From contig JAFMIT010000035.1 of assembly GCA_017853815.1 (NCBI GenBank), forward strand, positions 1-14,092: a DNA stretch of 14,092 nt, in the 5' to 3' direction. The notes under the pieces are model-generated. The model was not told the origin of the DNA and did not search any database. It worked only from the letters and a program-made list of their open reading frames with translations. Positions 6,554-13,304 of this stretch are shown piece by piece. Source of the stretch: Actinomycetota bacterium. Its GTDB lineage: Bacteria > Actinomycetota > Actinomycetes > S36-B12 > UBA5976. Position 1 is the stretch's first letter. Each line of letters opens with the position of its first letter. The position numbers and the translations under genes are program-made.

Positions 6554-7849
6554 CTAGTGGCGGGAAAACTTGTGAAGCCCAAGCACGACCAATGTGCCGA
6601 GCAATGTCCAGGCTGTCGACGCTAGTGCGACAGTGAATGCCAGCGGCCCCACATTGGCAAAGCGACCAGACCCGAGCGCACCGCTAGCGAGAAGCGCGAG
6701 CGTGAGGCCCAATATTGCAGAAGAGACGCTTGCGGAAATCAGCACCACCAAGAAGTACCCAAGCCGAGGTTCTTCGCTCGCACGCTGAACTTGACGTATC
6801 CAACGCAGCGATCCAAGAACCGCTGCCAGGAGTGACAACAGCATGAACGCCATTGACCACGATGGAAGTGATGGTGGAAGAACTGCCAAGAACGGAAACC
6901 CGGGCAGGGCCCCGAGTTCTTGATCAAGCACTCCATAGGGAGAACCCGAGCCCACGACGATGCCTGGTCCATACAAAACCGCGACAATCCACAGAATGAC
7001 AGTTGGCACATACATCGCTGAAAGCATCAGAGCCGAAAATGCGTCGAAGCTGCTATCGGCAAGCATGTTGACGATGGCAGAAATTTCGTTACTCCGAAAA
7101 AGAATGAGTCCGGTAGCAATGGCAGCCGCGATCGTGAACTGGGTCGTCAACGTGCGAGTACTAATCAAAATGCCGTGCCTAATTGGTTGCGGCACATCCC
7201 GCCACAATCTGACCAAGATGTCATGAGGCGCCAGCACTTTTACGATGCGAGTGGTTCGCTGACCCGGAGATTCGTAAACAGGTTTTTCGACAGGCACGAC
7301 GAGTCCTGGTGAATCCGTGACAGCCCAAATGGCTGCGGTCATTGCCCAAAGCCCGCCGGCGAGCAATGTGCGCGAGGCGTTGAAGCGCACCTCGGGGCCG
7401 GCCGCGAGAGACACAAACAGTGTCAAGACCGAATAGGAGGCCGCAACGGAGAAAATCAACGCAAACATGCCCGCTGCATTTGTGATGCGCGTCGAACGAA
7501 TCGCCCAACGCACTCCTCGCTTGATTCCCCAGACAATGGGCAAAGTGAGGAGCAGCGGAGTGAGTCCAAAAGTTACGTCATCGACTACCGCAGGTGAGCC
7601 ATGTGCGAGCACCCAGAAACTGACGGCAGCTTTGATAGCGGAGCCGTAATTGGATTCTGGATCTGCAGTTGCAATCCAGCCAAGACTGAATACCAGCATC
7701 ATGAGGACGATGGCCAACGTGACCGCCCAGGTAGATGCGATCAACCCAGCAATCGGTATCGGCCACGCCAATGGCGCGGTAGGCAGATCGGAGCGCCGAG
7801 ACGTCGCAGATGACTGTCGACGCCGCGGTCGTTGAGCAGGGCTGGTCAC
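6554..7849 (-). CDS. DUF6350 family multi-pass membrane protein (PerM-like)
   Basis: A 431-residue protein with a basic, disordered N-terminus (residues 1-25, arginine- and serine-rich) followed by about nine or ten hydrophobic segments. Family marks are HGSPAVVDDVTFGLTPLLL near the first periplasmic loop, KVLAPHDILVRLW before the middle spans, and the GPGIVVGSGSPYGVLDQELGxLPGFP stretch. It corresponds in place and type to M. tuberculosis Rv0955 (PerM), which lies between sucCD and purN-purH and has been linked to persistence and cell division. The biochemical function is not known. GTG at 7849 is 12 bases after the sucD stop and has no clear RBS. No ATG lies between it and the first span, so GTG is accepted. 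It probably shares the sucCD transcript. Confidence 0.82.
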   Translation of the reverse strand: MTSPAQRPRRRQSSATSRRSDLPTAPLAWPIPIAGLIASTWAVTLAIVLMMLVFSLGWIATADPESNYGSAIKAAVSFWVLAHGSPAVVDDVTFGLTPLLLTLPIVWGIKRGVRWAIRSTRITNAAGMFALIFSVAASYSVLTLFVSLAAGPEVRFNASRTLLAGGLWAMTAAIWAVTDSPGLVVPVEKPVYESPGQRTTRIVKVLAPHDILVRLWRDVPQPIRHGILISTRTLTTQFTIAAAIATGLILFRSNEISAIVNMLADSSFDAFSALMLSAMYVPTVILWIVAVLYGPGIVVGSGSPYGVLDQELGALPGFPFLAVLPPSLPSWSMAFMLLSLLAAVLGSLRWIRQVQRASEEPRLGYFLVVLISASVSSAILGLTLALLASGALGSGRFANVGPLAFTVALASTAWTLLGTLVVLGLHKFSRH

Positions 7850-7861
7850 GAGTTAATCGTG

Positions 7862-8734
7862 TCAGAGACTCTGCATGACCTCGCGCATCAAGCGTGCAGT
7901 TTCGGATGGAGTCTTTCCAACCTTTACCCCCACAGCTTCGAGCGCTTCTTTTTTGGCCTGAGCTGTGCCCGACGATCCAGAAACGATTGCGCCAGCGTGA
8001 CCCATGGTCTTGCCTTCAGGCGCAGTAAAGCCTGCGACGTAACCAACTACTGGCTTGGTGATGTGCTGAGCAATGTAAGCAGCTGCGCGCTCTTCGGCGT
8101 CGCCACCAATCTCGCCGATCATGACAATAGCGTCAGTGTCCGGGTCATCTTGGAACGCTTGCAAGCAGTCAATGTGGGTGGTGCCAATGATGGGATCGCC
8201 ACCGATTCCAACCGCGGTCGAGAAGCCGATATCGCTGAGTTCATACATCATTTGGTACGTCAACGTTCCCGACTTTGATACCAATCCAATACGACCTGGC
8301 TTAGTGATATCTCCAGGGATGATGCCTGCGTTCGATTGTCCTGGGCTGATGATGCCTGGGCAGTTCGGACCGATGATGCGAGTCGTCGACTTGTTGAGTG
8401 CATATTGGAAGAACACGGCCGTGTCGTGGATCGGGATGCCTTCAGTGATCACAACGCACAGCGGAATCGCAGCATCAACTGCTTCGATCACCGCGGCCTT
8501 TGCGAATTTTGGTGGCACAAAGACAACCGAAACATTTGCACCAGTTGCAGCCATGGCTTCGCCAACAGAATTGAAAACTGGAATGCCGTCCACTTCCTGG
8601 CCACCCTTGCCAGGTGTCACACCAGCGACGACGTTTGTGCCACTCGCAATCATGCGGCGAGTGTGCTTGGTGCCTTCAGATCCAGTCATGCCTTGGACGA
8701 GAACGCGGCTGTCTGCATTAAGAAAAATCGACAT
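7862..8734 (-). CDS. sucD: Succinyl-CoA synthetase (ADP-forming), alpha subunit
   Basis: With SucC it interconverts succinyl-CoA and succinate with substrate-level phosphorylation. The alpha chain binds CoA and carries the phosphohistidine. It has 290 residues, against 289 in E. coli. The CoA-binding Rossmann region includes VLVQGMTGSEG and GVTPGKGG. GPNCPGIISP (Cys at 125) is the CoA-proximal motif. MIGEIGGDAEE holds the conserved glutamate, and His246 in GHAGAIV is the phosphorylated residue. The ATG lies 16 bases after the sucC stop, with AAGGA near that stop and AGG closer in as candidate RBS. The two subunit genes form one unit with sucC first, as usual. Confidence 0.98.
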   Translation of the reverse strand: MSIFLNADSRVLVQGMTGSEGTKHTRRMIASGTNVVAGVTPGKGGQEVDGIPVFNSVGEAMAATGANVSVVFVPPKFAKAAVIEAVDAAIPLCVVITEGIPIHDTAVFFQYALNKSTTRIIGPNCPGIISPGQSNAGIIPGDITKPGRIGLVSKSGTLTYQMMYELSDIGFSTAVGIGGDPIIGTTHIDCLQAFQDDPDTDAIVMIGEIGGDAEERAAAYIAQHITKPVVGYVAGFTAPEGKTMGHAGAIVSGSSGTAQAKKEALEAVGVKVGKTPSETARLMREVMQSL

Positions 8735-8750
8735 CAGAAATACCTAATCC

Positions 8751-9920
8751 TTACTTCGCAAGCTCGGCGACGCGGCGAGCTGCATCGTCCATGGTCTGAA
8801 CTCGTACCACTACATCGAGGCCGGATTCATCAAGAATGCGACGGCCCTCTTCTGCGTTGTTGCCATCAATGCGGCAGACAAGTGGCTTCGTGACTTTTTC
8901 GCCGTTCGCTTCGAGCATTGCGACGGCCTGGATGATGCCGTTTGCGACAGCGTCACACGCGGTGATGCCGCCGAAGACGTTAACAAACACACTCTTGACG
9001 CTTGGGTCGTTGAGCACGATGTCGAGACCGTTGGCCATGACTTGGGCGCTTGCGCCACCACCGATATCAAGGAAGTTGGCGGGCTTCACGCCACCGAATT
9101 CTTCACCTGCGTAAGCAACAACATCGAGGGTCGACATCACGAGACCAGCACCGTTACCAATGATGCCAACTTCGCCTTCAAGCTTGACGTAGTTGAGGTC
9201 GTGTTCCTTCGCCCGCAATTCGATCGGATCAATTGCTGCGTTGTCGACGAAAGCTTCGTGGTCTGAATGGCGGAAGGCTGCGTTGTCGTCGAGCGAGACT
9301 TTGCCGTCCAATGCAACTATGTCACCTTCAACAGTTTTGACGAGAGGATTCACTTCGACGAGCGTCGCATCTTCTTTGACGAGGACGTCCCACAGCTGGC
9401 AGAGAATTTTCTCGATCGCTGGGCGAATGTCGGCAGCAAAGTTTGCAGCCGCGGCAATTTCGGCGGCCTTCGCTGGCGTGCAGCCTTCAATGGCATCGAC
9501 GGCTACGCGTGCGAGAGCTTCAGGTTTGGTCACTGCGACTTCTTCAATGTCCATGCCACCTTCAACACTCGCCATGGCCAGGAATGTGCGGTTCGCGCGA
9601 TCGAGTAAGAACGAGACGTAGTACTCCTCGGCGATGGCAGACGCTGGGGTGACGAGGACTTTCTTGACGATGTGACCTTTAATGTCTAAGCCAAGAATGC
9701 CTTGTGCCTTTTCGGTTGCTTCAGCATTGCCTTCGGCCACCTTGACGCCGCCGGCCTTGCCGCGGCCACCGGCCTTCACCTGGGCTTTGATGACGACTTT
9801 GCCGCCAATCTCATCTGCAGCGGCACCAGCGGCTTCAGCGGTCGTGACCACTGCTCCTCCGATTACCGGCACACCATGCTTGGCAAAAAGGTCTTTGGCT
9901 TCGTATTCGAACAGATCCAC
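8751..9920 (-). CDS. sucC: Succinyl-CoA synthetase, beta subunit (ATP-grasp)
   Basis: The beta chain binds the nucleotide and succinate and phosphorylates the alpha-chain histidine. It has 389 residues, against 388 in E. coli. It begins MDLFEYEAKDLFAKHGVPV. The ATP-grasp domain has VVIKAQVKAGGRGKAGGVK, then AEEYYVSFLLDR, LVEVNPLV and DGKVSLDDNA. The C-terminal flavodoxin-like domain shows GLVMSTLDV, NFLDIGGGA, VNVFGGITACDAVA and CRIDGNNAEEG. The start is GTG with GGAG seven bases upstream, a good RBS. Whether it prefers ATP or GTP is not decided here. It is the first gene of the sucCD pair, with an 85-base gap upstream that could hold a promoter. Confidence 0.98.
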   Translation of the reverse strand: MDLFEYEAKDLFAKHGVPVIGGAVVTTAEAAGAAADEIGGKVVIKAQVKAGGRGKAGGVKVAEGNAEATEKAQGILGLDIKGHIVKKVLVTPASAIAEEYYVSFLLDRANRTFLAMASVEGGMDIEEVAVTKPEALARVAVDAIEGCTPAKAAEIAAAANFAADIRPAIEKILCQLWDVLVKEDATLVEVNPLVKTVEGDIVALDGKVSLDDNAAFRHSDHEAFVDNAAIDPIELRAKEHDLNYVKLEGEVGIIGNGAGLVMSTLDVVAYAGEEFGGVKPANFLDIGGGASAQVMANGLDIVLNDPSVKSVFVNVFGGITACDAVANGIIQAVAMLEANGEKVTKPLVCRIDGNNAEEGRRILDESGLDVVVRVQTMDDAARRVAELAK

Positions 9921-9927
9921 GGACAGG

Positions 9928-9931
9928 CTCC
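9928..9931 (-). promoter_or_regulatory. Shine-Dalgarno sequence of sucC
   Basis: GGAG on the minus strand with seven bases before the GTG at 9920. It supports the GTG start. Confidence 0.7.
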
Positions 9932-9961
9932 AGAGTCAATGAGTGAGGAGAACAGGAGCTA

Positions 9962-9993
9962 AACCTACCCGTCGTGCCTGACCACTGTGGCAC
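9962..9993 (-). promoter_or_regulatory. sucC upstream region: hairpin and possible -10
   Basis: Between the B12-binding gene and sucC, GTGCC-N10-GGCAC at 9974-9993 can form a hairpin and also contains CCAC-T-GTGG (9982-9990). On the minus strand it is followed by TAGGTT (9967-9962), a TANNNT candidate -10 that would give sucC a leader of about 35 bases. No U-run follows the hairpin, so an intrinsic terminator is not convincing. It may instead be an operator. Confidence 0.3.
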
Positions 9994-10005
9994 ACGTCCT
10001 TGCTG

Positions 10006-10407
10006 CTACGAGCGTGAAAACGTGGATCTGACCCAATCGACAATTTCGTGCAGTCCCGCGCCAGGAGTGAACACCGCAGCCACTCCCTGTGCTCGGAGCG
10101 CTTCTATGTCTTCAGCGGGGATGATGCCGCCACCAAACACCACAATGTCGCTCGCACCGCGAGCGGCTAGTTCTGCAATCACGGCCGGGAAGAGCGTTAA
10201 GTGAGCCCCAGAAAGCACAGACAGGCCAATGGCATCAGCATCTTCCTGAATGGCGGTGGTGACAATGTCTGCGGGCGCTTGGTGAAGACCTGTGTAGATG
10301 ACTTCGCATCCTGCGTCGCGCAAAGCGCGGGCAACCACTTTGGCTCCACGATCGTGACCGTCAAGACCAGGCTTGGCGATGACAATGCGAGTGCGCCCGG
10401 GTGTCAT
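10006..10407 (-). CDS. Stand-alone cobalamin-binding domain protein, acyl-CoA mutase small subunit type (IcmB-like)
   Basis: A 133-residue protein that is entirely a B12-binding Rossmann domain. DGHDRG at residues 16-21 is the DxHxxG motif, and His18 would be the lower cobalt ligand. SVLSG (63-67) and GGGIIP (92-97) are the other cobalamin contacts, and the final FTPGAGLHEIVDWV fits the family end. This is the C-terminal module of methylmalonyl-CoA mutase as a separate chain, as in isobutyryl-CoA mutase small subunit IcmB. It needs a separate large catalytic subunit, which is not in this window. As I recall, icmB also lies close to sucCD in Streptomyces, so the location looks ancestral. The ATG lies 10 bases after the M23 gene stop and lacks a clear RBS. 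Which acyl-CoA it handles is unknown. Confidence 0.87.
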   Translation of the reverse strand: MTPGRTRIVIAKPGLDGHDRGAKVVARALRDAGCEVIYTGLHQAPADIVTTAIQEDADAIGLSVLSGAHLTLFPAVIAELAARGASDIVVFGGGIIPAEDIEALRAQGVAAVFTPGAGLHEIVDWVRSTFSRS

Positions 10408-10417
10408 GCTGGGCTGA

Positions 10418-11098
10418 CTAGTTGTAGAGGTCGCTGAGATGAACTACGTCTGGGTCATGAACCCAGTTCTTGATCTTCATCTTCTGAATTTTGCCCTTGT
10501 TAGGTCCCCACAAGAACAAAGCTGGATTGATGGGGTAGTCGCCTTTGCGGATTTCGAGATGCAAGTGAGGACCAGTGGCGTTTCCAGTCGCGCCCACGTA
10601 TCCGACTGTTTGTCCGCTGCGCAAAGGCTGATGCCACTTAGCTTTGATCTTCGACATATGGGCGTACCAAAAATCGACGCCCTTCTTGTTGCGAATCACC
10701 ACGAGATTGCCGTAGCCACGTACATAGCCGCGGAAAATCACCTTGCCCGCCATCACTGCACCGATGCGCTCACCATATTTGGCATCGAAGTCGAGGCCAG
10801 TGTGCCGAACAGCCCAGTGGCCGCTTCGATCGCCGAATCCTGCAGAGAGGTTGCCCGATGTTGGGCGAGTGATCTTCTTCTGTTGAGCGATTCGCTTAGC
10901 TTGAACTCGAGCTTTTCGCGCCGCCCGAACTTTGTCGTGGCGAACTACCGCGGCTGCTTGTTGAGCGGCCTTAGCGAGAGTCGTGGTTTGGATTTTGGGA
11001 GCAACTACCTGGCTCTCCGCCGAGGCAGAGAGAGTGGAGGGAATTGCGAGACCAAGTACGGCTACTGCACACACCACAGTGCGTGATAGTCGCGGCAT
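10418..11098 (-). CDS. Secreted M23 family metallopeptidase (peptidoglycan endopeptidase)
   Basis: A 226-residue exported zinc endopeptidase predicted to cut peptide bridges in peptidoglycan. MPRLSR followed by a hydrophobic stretch and SASA|ES forms a Sec signal peptide with cleavage near residue 28. Residues 38-75 are rich in alanine, lysine and glutamine and probably form a helical, coiled-coil-like linker. The LasA/lysostaphin domain follows from about residue 79. Zinc and catalytic residues are intact: His99 and Asp103 in RHTGLDFD, His147 in FWYAHMSK, and His178/His180 in GPHLHLE. The ATG at 11098 is taken because it gives a proper signal peptide and lies two bases after the stop of the preceding hydrolase gene. 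Earlier in-frame starts lie inside that gene. An M23 gene beside sucC is also found in M. tuberculosis (Rv0950c region, from memory). Confidence 0.92.
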   Translation of the reverse strand: MPRLSRTVVCAVAVLGLAIPSTLSASAESQVVAPKIQTTTLAKAAQQAAAVVRHDKVRAARKARVQAKRIAQQKKITRPTSGNLSAGFGDRSGHWAVRHTGLDFDAKYGERIGAVMAGKVIFRGYVRGYGNLVVIRNKKGVDFWYAHMSKIKAKWHQPLRSGQTVGYVGATGNATGPHLHLEIRKGDYPINPALFLWGPNKGKIQKMKIKNWVHDPDVVHLSDLYN

Positions 11099-11100
11099 AC

Positions 11101-11685
11101 CTAGTACCAGCCTGTCCGTTTCTTGTGCTTCAGCGCCTTGCAAGGCGTTCCGTAGTTGTCGCGGTACTTGATGTACTTAGCGCCAAGTTGGACCTGAAGT
11201 TCTGGGGTGGAGCGGAACAATGCCACGCCCACACCCGATGCCACAACGGCTTTCTTCGAAAGTTGCGGAATTCCTAAATATTTTCCGTGAGCGCCGGAAG
11301 CCCGCATACGCCACGATGATTCCTTCTGCCACAGAGTCTTCAAGCAGCCGAACTGCTTGTCGTTCCAGCCGTATTTAGCCGCAACATGGCGCTTGGCGTA
11401 CCACTGCGCATACTTGGATGTGCGGTAGTAGCCGACGTAAGAGTGTGGAGCCAAAGCTCGAACAGAAGTGATGGCAGCTCGAGAGCGAGAAGAAAATGCT
11501 TTCTTTGTTGATGCCGCATTCGAACGGGTCGGGGTGGTTACTTCTTCAGTAGAAGTTGATGCCGTGGAATCCGTACCAGCAGAAACTGCATCGTCTGCTG
11601 TAGCAGGTGACGTCACTCCAGTGAGGCCAATAGCCAGCAGTGAGATCATCAGGGCCATGAAGGCCCGGATAGCGCTCCGAGTCAT
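11101..11685 (-). CDS. Secreted lytic transglycosylase / lysozyme-fold cell wall hydrolase
   Basis: A 194-residue exported protein. MTRSAIRAFMALMISLLAIG and SPATA|DD form a signal peptide cleaved near residue 30. A Ser/Thr-rich linker (31-70) leads to a C-terminal domain (about 85-194) of the type seen in small actinobacterial transglycosylase-like proteins. LKTLWQKESSWRMRASG has Glu122 as probable catalytic acid, followed by the GKYLGIPQ substrate motif and by a terminal YGTPCKALKHKKRTGWY block. Cys114 and Cys182 may form a disulfide. It likely cleaves glycan strands, though activity is inferred. The ATG at 11685 has AGGG about 8 bases upstream. The frame stays open 32 codons further to an ATG at 11781, but that would bury the signal peptide. 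The M23 gene follows two bases after its stop, suggesting joint expression. Confidence 0.83.
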   Translation of the reverse strand: MTRSAIRAFMALMISLLAIGLTGVTSPATADDAVSAGTDSTASTSTEEVTTPTRSNAASTKKAFSSRSRAAITSVRALAPHSYVGYYRTSKYAQWYAKRHVAAKYGWNDKQFGCLKTLWQKESSWRMRASGAHGKYLGIPQLSKKAVVASGVGVALFRSTPELQVQLGAKYIKYRDNYGTPCKALKHKKRTGWY

Positions 11686-11789
11686 GGGCGTTACCCTGCC
11701 GTTATCGGGTTGTGGATTGCAACTCCAAACGCGGGTTTTTATCCCCAGATTTGCGTTCCAAAAGGCGGATAAATCGGACATTAGCCTTC

Positions 11790-11822
11790 AACCTGGGTGA
11801 CTCAGGTCACATTCCGCAGGTT
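11790..11822 (-). repeat. Nested inverted repeat downstream of phoH
   Basis: Outer arms CAGGTT/AACCTG (11817-11822 and 11790-11795) enclose inner arms GTGAC/GTCAC (11797-11801 and 11806-11810) around a 4-base loop. The internal loop is uneven, six bases against one. It starts five bases after the phoH stop. As RNA it could be a terminator-like hairpin, but no U-run follows. Confidence 0.55.
11796..11811 (-). promoter_or_regulatory. CRP/GlxR-type operator candidate
   Basis: TGTGACCTGAGTCACC on the minus strand matches the CRP/GlxR consensus TGTGA-N6-TCACA at 9 of 10 fixed positions. It lies upstream of the transglycosylase gene. A TAATGT hexamer (11783-11778), fitting TANNNT, follows 12 bases later. 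If used, the site would overlap its -35 region and the leader would be about 85 bases. Regulation of Rpf-type wall hydrolase genes by CRP-family proteins is known in mycobacteria, which makes the placement sensible. Confidence 0.5.
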
Positions 11823-11827
11823 CTCGA

Positions 11828-13201
11828 TCAGAGACTGATGTCTTCGAGCATGTCAGTGACTAGAGCTGCAATCGGCGACCGCTCGGAGCGGGTGAGAGTC
11901 ACATGCGCAAACAACGAATGACCTTTGAGCTTCTCCACCACTGCGACTACACCATCGTGGCGACCTACCCTGAGGTTGTCGCGCTGCGCCACGTCGTGAG
12001 TCAGAACTACGCGTGAACCCTTGCCAATACGAGACAGCACCGTCAGCAAAACATTGCGCTCGAGAGACTGAGCTTCATCAACAATCACGAACGCATCGTG
12101 AAGTGAGCGTCCACGGATATGCGTCAGTGGCAAGACTTCAAGCATGTCGCGCTCGATGATTTCGTCGACCACTTGGCTAGAAGTGACCGCGCCGAGAGTG
12201 TCGTATACCGCTTGGCCCCAGGGCGACATCTTTTCTGATTCGCTACCGGGCAGGTAGCCAAGCTCTTGTCCGCCGACGGCATACAGCGGGCGGAAAACGA
12301 TGACTTTGCGGTGCGATTGCTTCTCCAACACCGCTTCGAGACCAGCGCAGAGCGCCAACGCACTCTTGCCGGTACCAGCCTTTCCGCCCAACGAGATGAT
12401 GCCAATGTCCTCGTCAAGCAAAAGATCTAAGGCAATCCTCTGCTCGGCACTTCGACCGTGAAGCCCGAATGCCTCGCGATCTCCACGGACCAGTTTGATG
12501 TTGCCACCAGGCAACTTTCGGCCCAGGGCGCTTCCGCGATGTGAATGCAAAACGATGCCAGTGTGCGTCGGCAAGTCTTTAGCTTGGGGAATGAATACAG
12601 CGCCGTCTTCGTACAGCGCGTCCACGATGTCCTGGGCAACTTCGATTTCGGCCATGCCTGTCCAGCCGCTCGTCACGGCCAGTTCCGCGCGGTATTCCTC
12701 TGCTGAAAGCCCAGCGCTCGACGCTTTGACACGCATCGGAAGATCTTTCGACACCACCACGACGTCATGACCCTCGAGCGAAAGATTCTTGGCGACCGCA
12801 AGAATCCGAGTGTCGTTGTCCCCTAAACGCAAACCCGCTGGAAGGCACTGAGGATCTGTGTGGTTCAACTCGACGTGCAACGTGCCGCCAGTCTCCCCCA
12901 CCGGAATTGGCGCATCCAATTGGCCATGAGAAATTCGGAAGTCATCAAGCAACCGAAGTGCCGTCCGCGCAAAGTAACCGAGTTCTGGATGGGTGCGCTT
13001 TGCCTCGAGCTCCGTCAAAACAACGACCGGCAAGACCACCTGGTGCTCAGCAAATCTCAGCAGCGCATGTGGGTCGGACAACAACACGGAGGTATCGAGA
13101 ACGAATGTCCGTCGACCTGTCACACTCGTTTTCTTCTTCGTTCTCGGAGTCGTTGCTGTCGACTTCTTGGGGGAAGACTTACGAGGTGAGGTTGAGGGCA
13201 C
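11828..13201 (-). CDS. PIN-PhoH fusion protein (PhoH2-type ribonuclease/ATPase)
   Basis: 457 residues from the chosen start. An N-terminal PIN nuclease domain (about 30-155) has VLDTSVLLSD (Asp36), LTELEAKR (Glu64, Glu66), LGDNDTRILAVA (Asp128, Asp130) and VSKDLPMRVKA (Asp153), the full acidic set. The C-terminal PhoH ATPase domain (about 245-457) has Walker A GGKAGTGKS at 272-280, GQELGYLPG, and Walker B FVIVDEAQ at 371-378. Mycobacterial PhoH2 has RNA unwinding and cleavage activity, so a role in RNA turnover is likely. GTG at 13201 is preferred because GGAGG lies five bases upstream. A GTG twelve codons earlier (13237) has no RBS. Residues 1-30 form a lysine-, serine- and threonine-rich tail that the family usually lacks and that may bind RNA. 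The gene follows the prenyltransferase gene. Confidence 0.92.
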   Translation of the reverse strand: MPSTSPRKSSPKKSTATTPRTKKKTSVTGRRTFVLDTSVLLSDPHALLRFAEHQVVLPVVVLTELEAKRTHPELGYFARTALRLLDDFRISHGQLDAPIPVGETGGTLHVELNHTDPQCLPAGLRLGDNDTRILAVAKNLSLEGHDVVVVSKDLPMRVKASSAGLSAEEYRAELAVTSGWTGMAEIEVAQDIVDALYEDGAVFIPQAKDLPTHTGIVLHSHRGSALGRKLPGGNIKLVRGDREAFGLHGRSAEQRIALDLLLDEDIGIISLGGKAGTGKSALALCAGLEAVLEKQSHRKVIVFRPLYAVGGQELGYLPGSESEKMSPWGQAVYDTLGAVTSSQVVDEIIERDMLEVLPLTHIRGRSLHDAFVIVDEAQSLERNVLLTVLSRIGKGSRVVLTHDVAQRDNLRVGRHDGVVAVVEKLKGHSLFAHVTLTRSERSPIAALVTDMLEDISL

Positions 13202-13206
13202 TGATA

Positions 13207-13211
13207 CCTCC
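13207..13211 (-). promoter_or_regulatory. Shine-Dalgarno sequence of phoH
   Basis: GGAGG on the minus strand, five bases before GTG at 13201. It lies within the open frame that begins at the GTG at 13237 and so argues for the shorter protein. Confidence 0.6.
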
Positions 13212-13264
13212 ACGCGGTCGGGTGTGTCGCGGCTCACGCTAGGGAATCAGTTGCGCGTAGGTGG

Positions 13265-13286
13265 CTCAACACGCCGCAAGGTTGAG
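13265..13286 (-). repeat. Inverted repeat between prenyltransferase and phoH genes
   Basis: CTCAAC-N10-GTTGAG, a six-base stem with a ten-base loop, in the 100-base gap. On the minus strand it lies about 18 bases after the prenyltransferase stop and has no U-run after it, so a terminator is doubtful. An operator for phoH is possible. Confidence 0.3.
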
Positions 13287-13304
13287 AAAACTCGTGGCGA
13301 AGAA

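Noticed and set aside
9974..9993. Intrinsic terminator after the B12-binding gene
   Set aside because: The stem is only five bases and no U-run follows. Kept only as a structured element.
11686..11781. A 32-residue N-terminal extension of the transglycosylase
   Set aside because: It would place the signal peptide internally. The inner ATG at 11685 has AGGG at suitable spacing. The stretch is better read as leader.
11686..11827. A c-di-AMP (ydaO) riboswitch before the wall hydrolase genes, as in other actinobacteria
   Set aside because: I looked for the conserved GACAGCTAACC-type 3' motif and the surrounding stems and saw neither.
11828..13201. PIN-PhoH gene as a toxin-antitoxin (PhoAT-type) operon
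   Set aside because: No small antitoxin-like gene precedes it; the upstream gap of about 100 bases has no coding frame and the next gene is a prenyltransferase.
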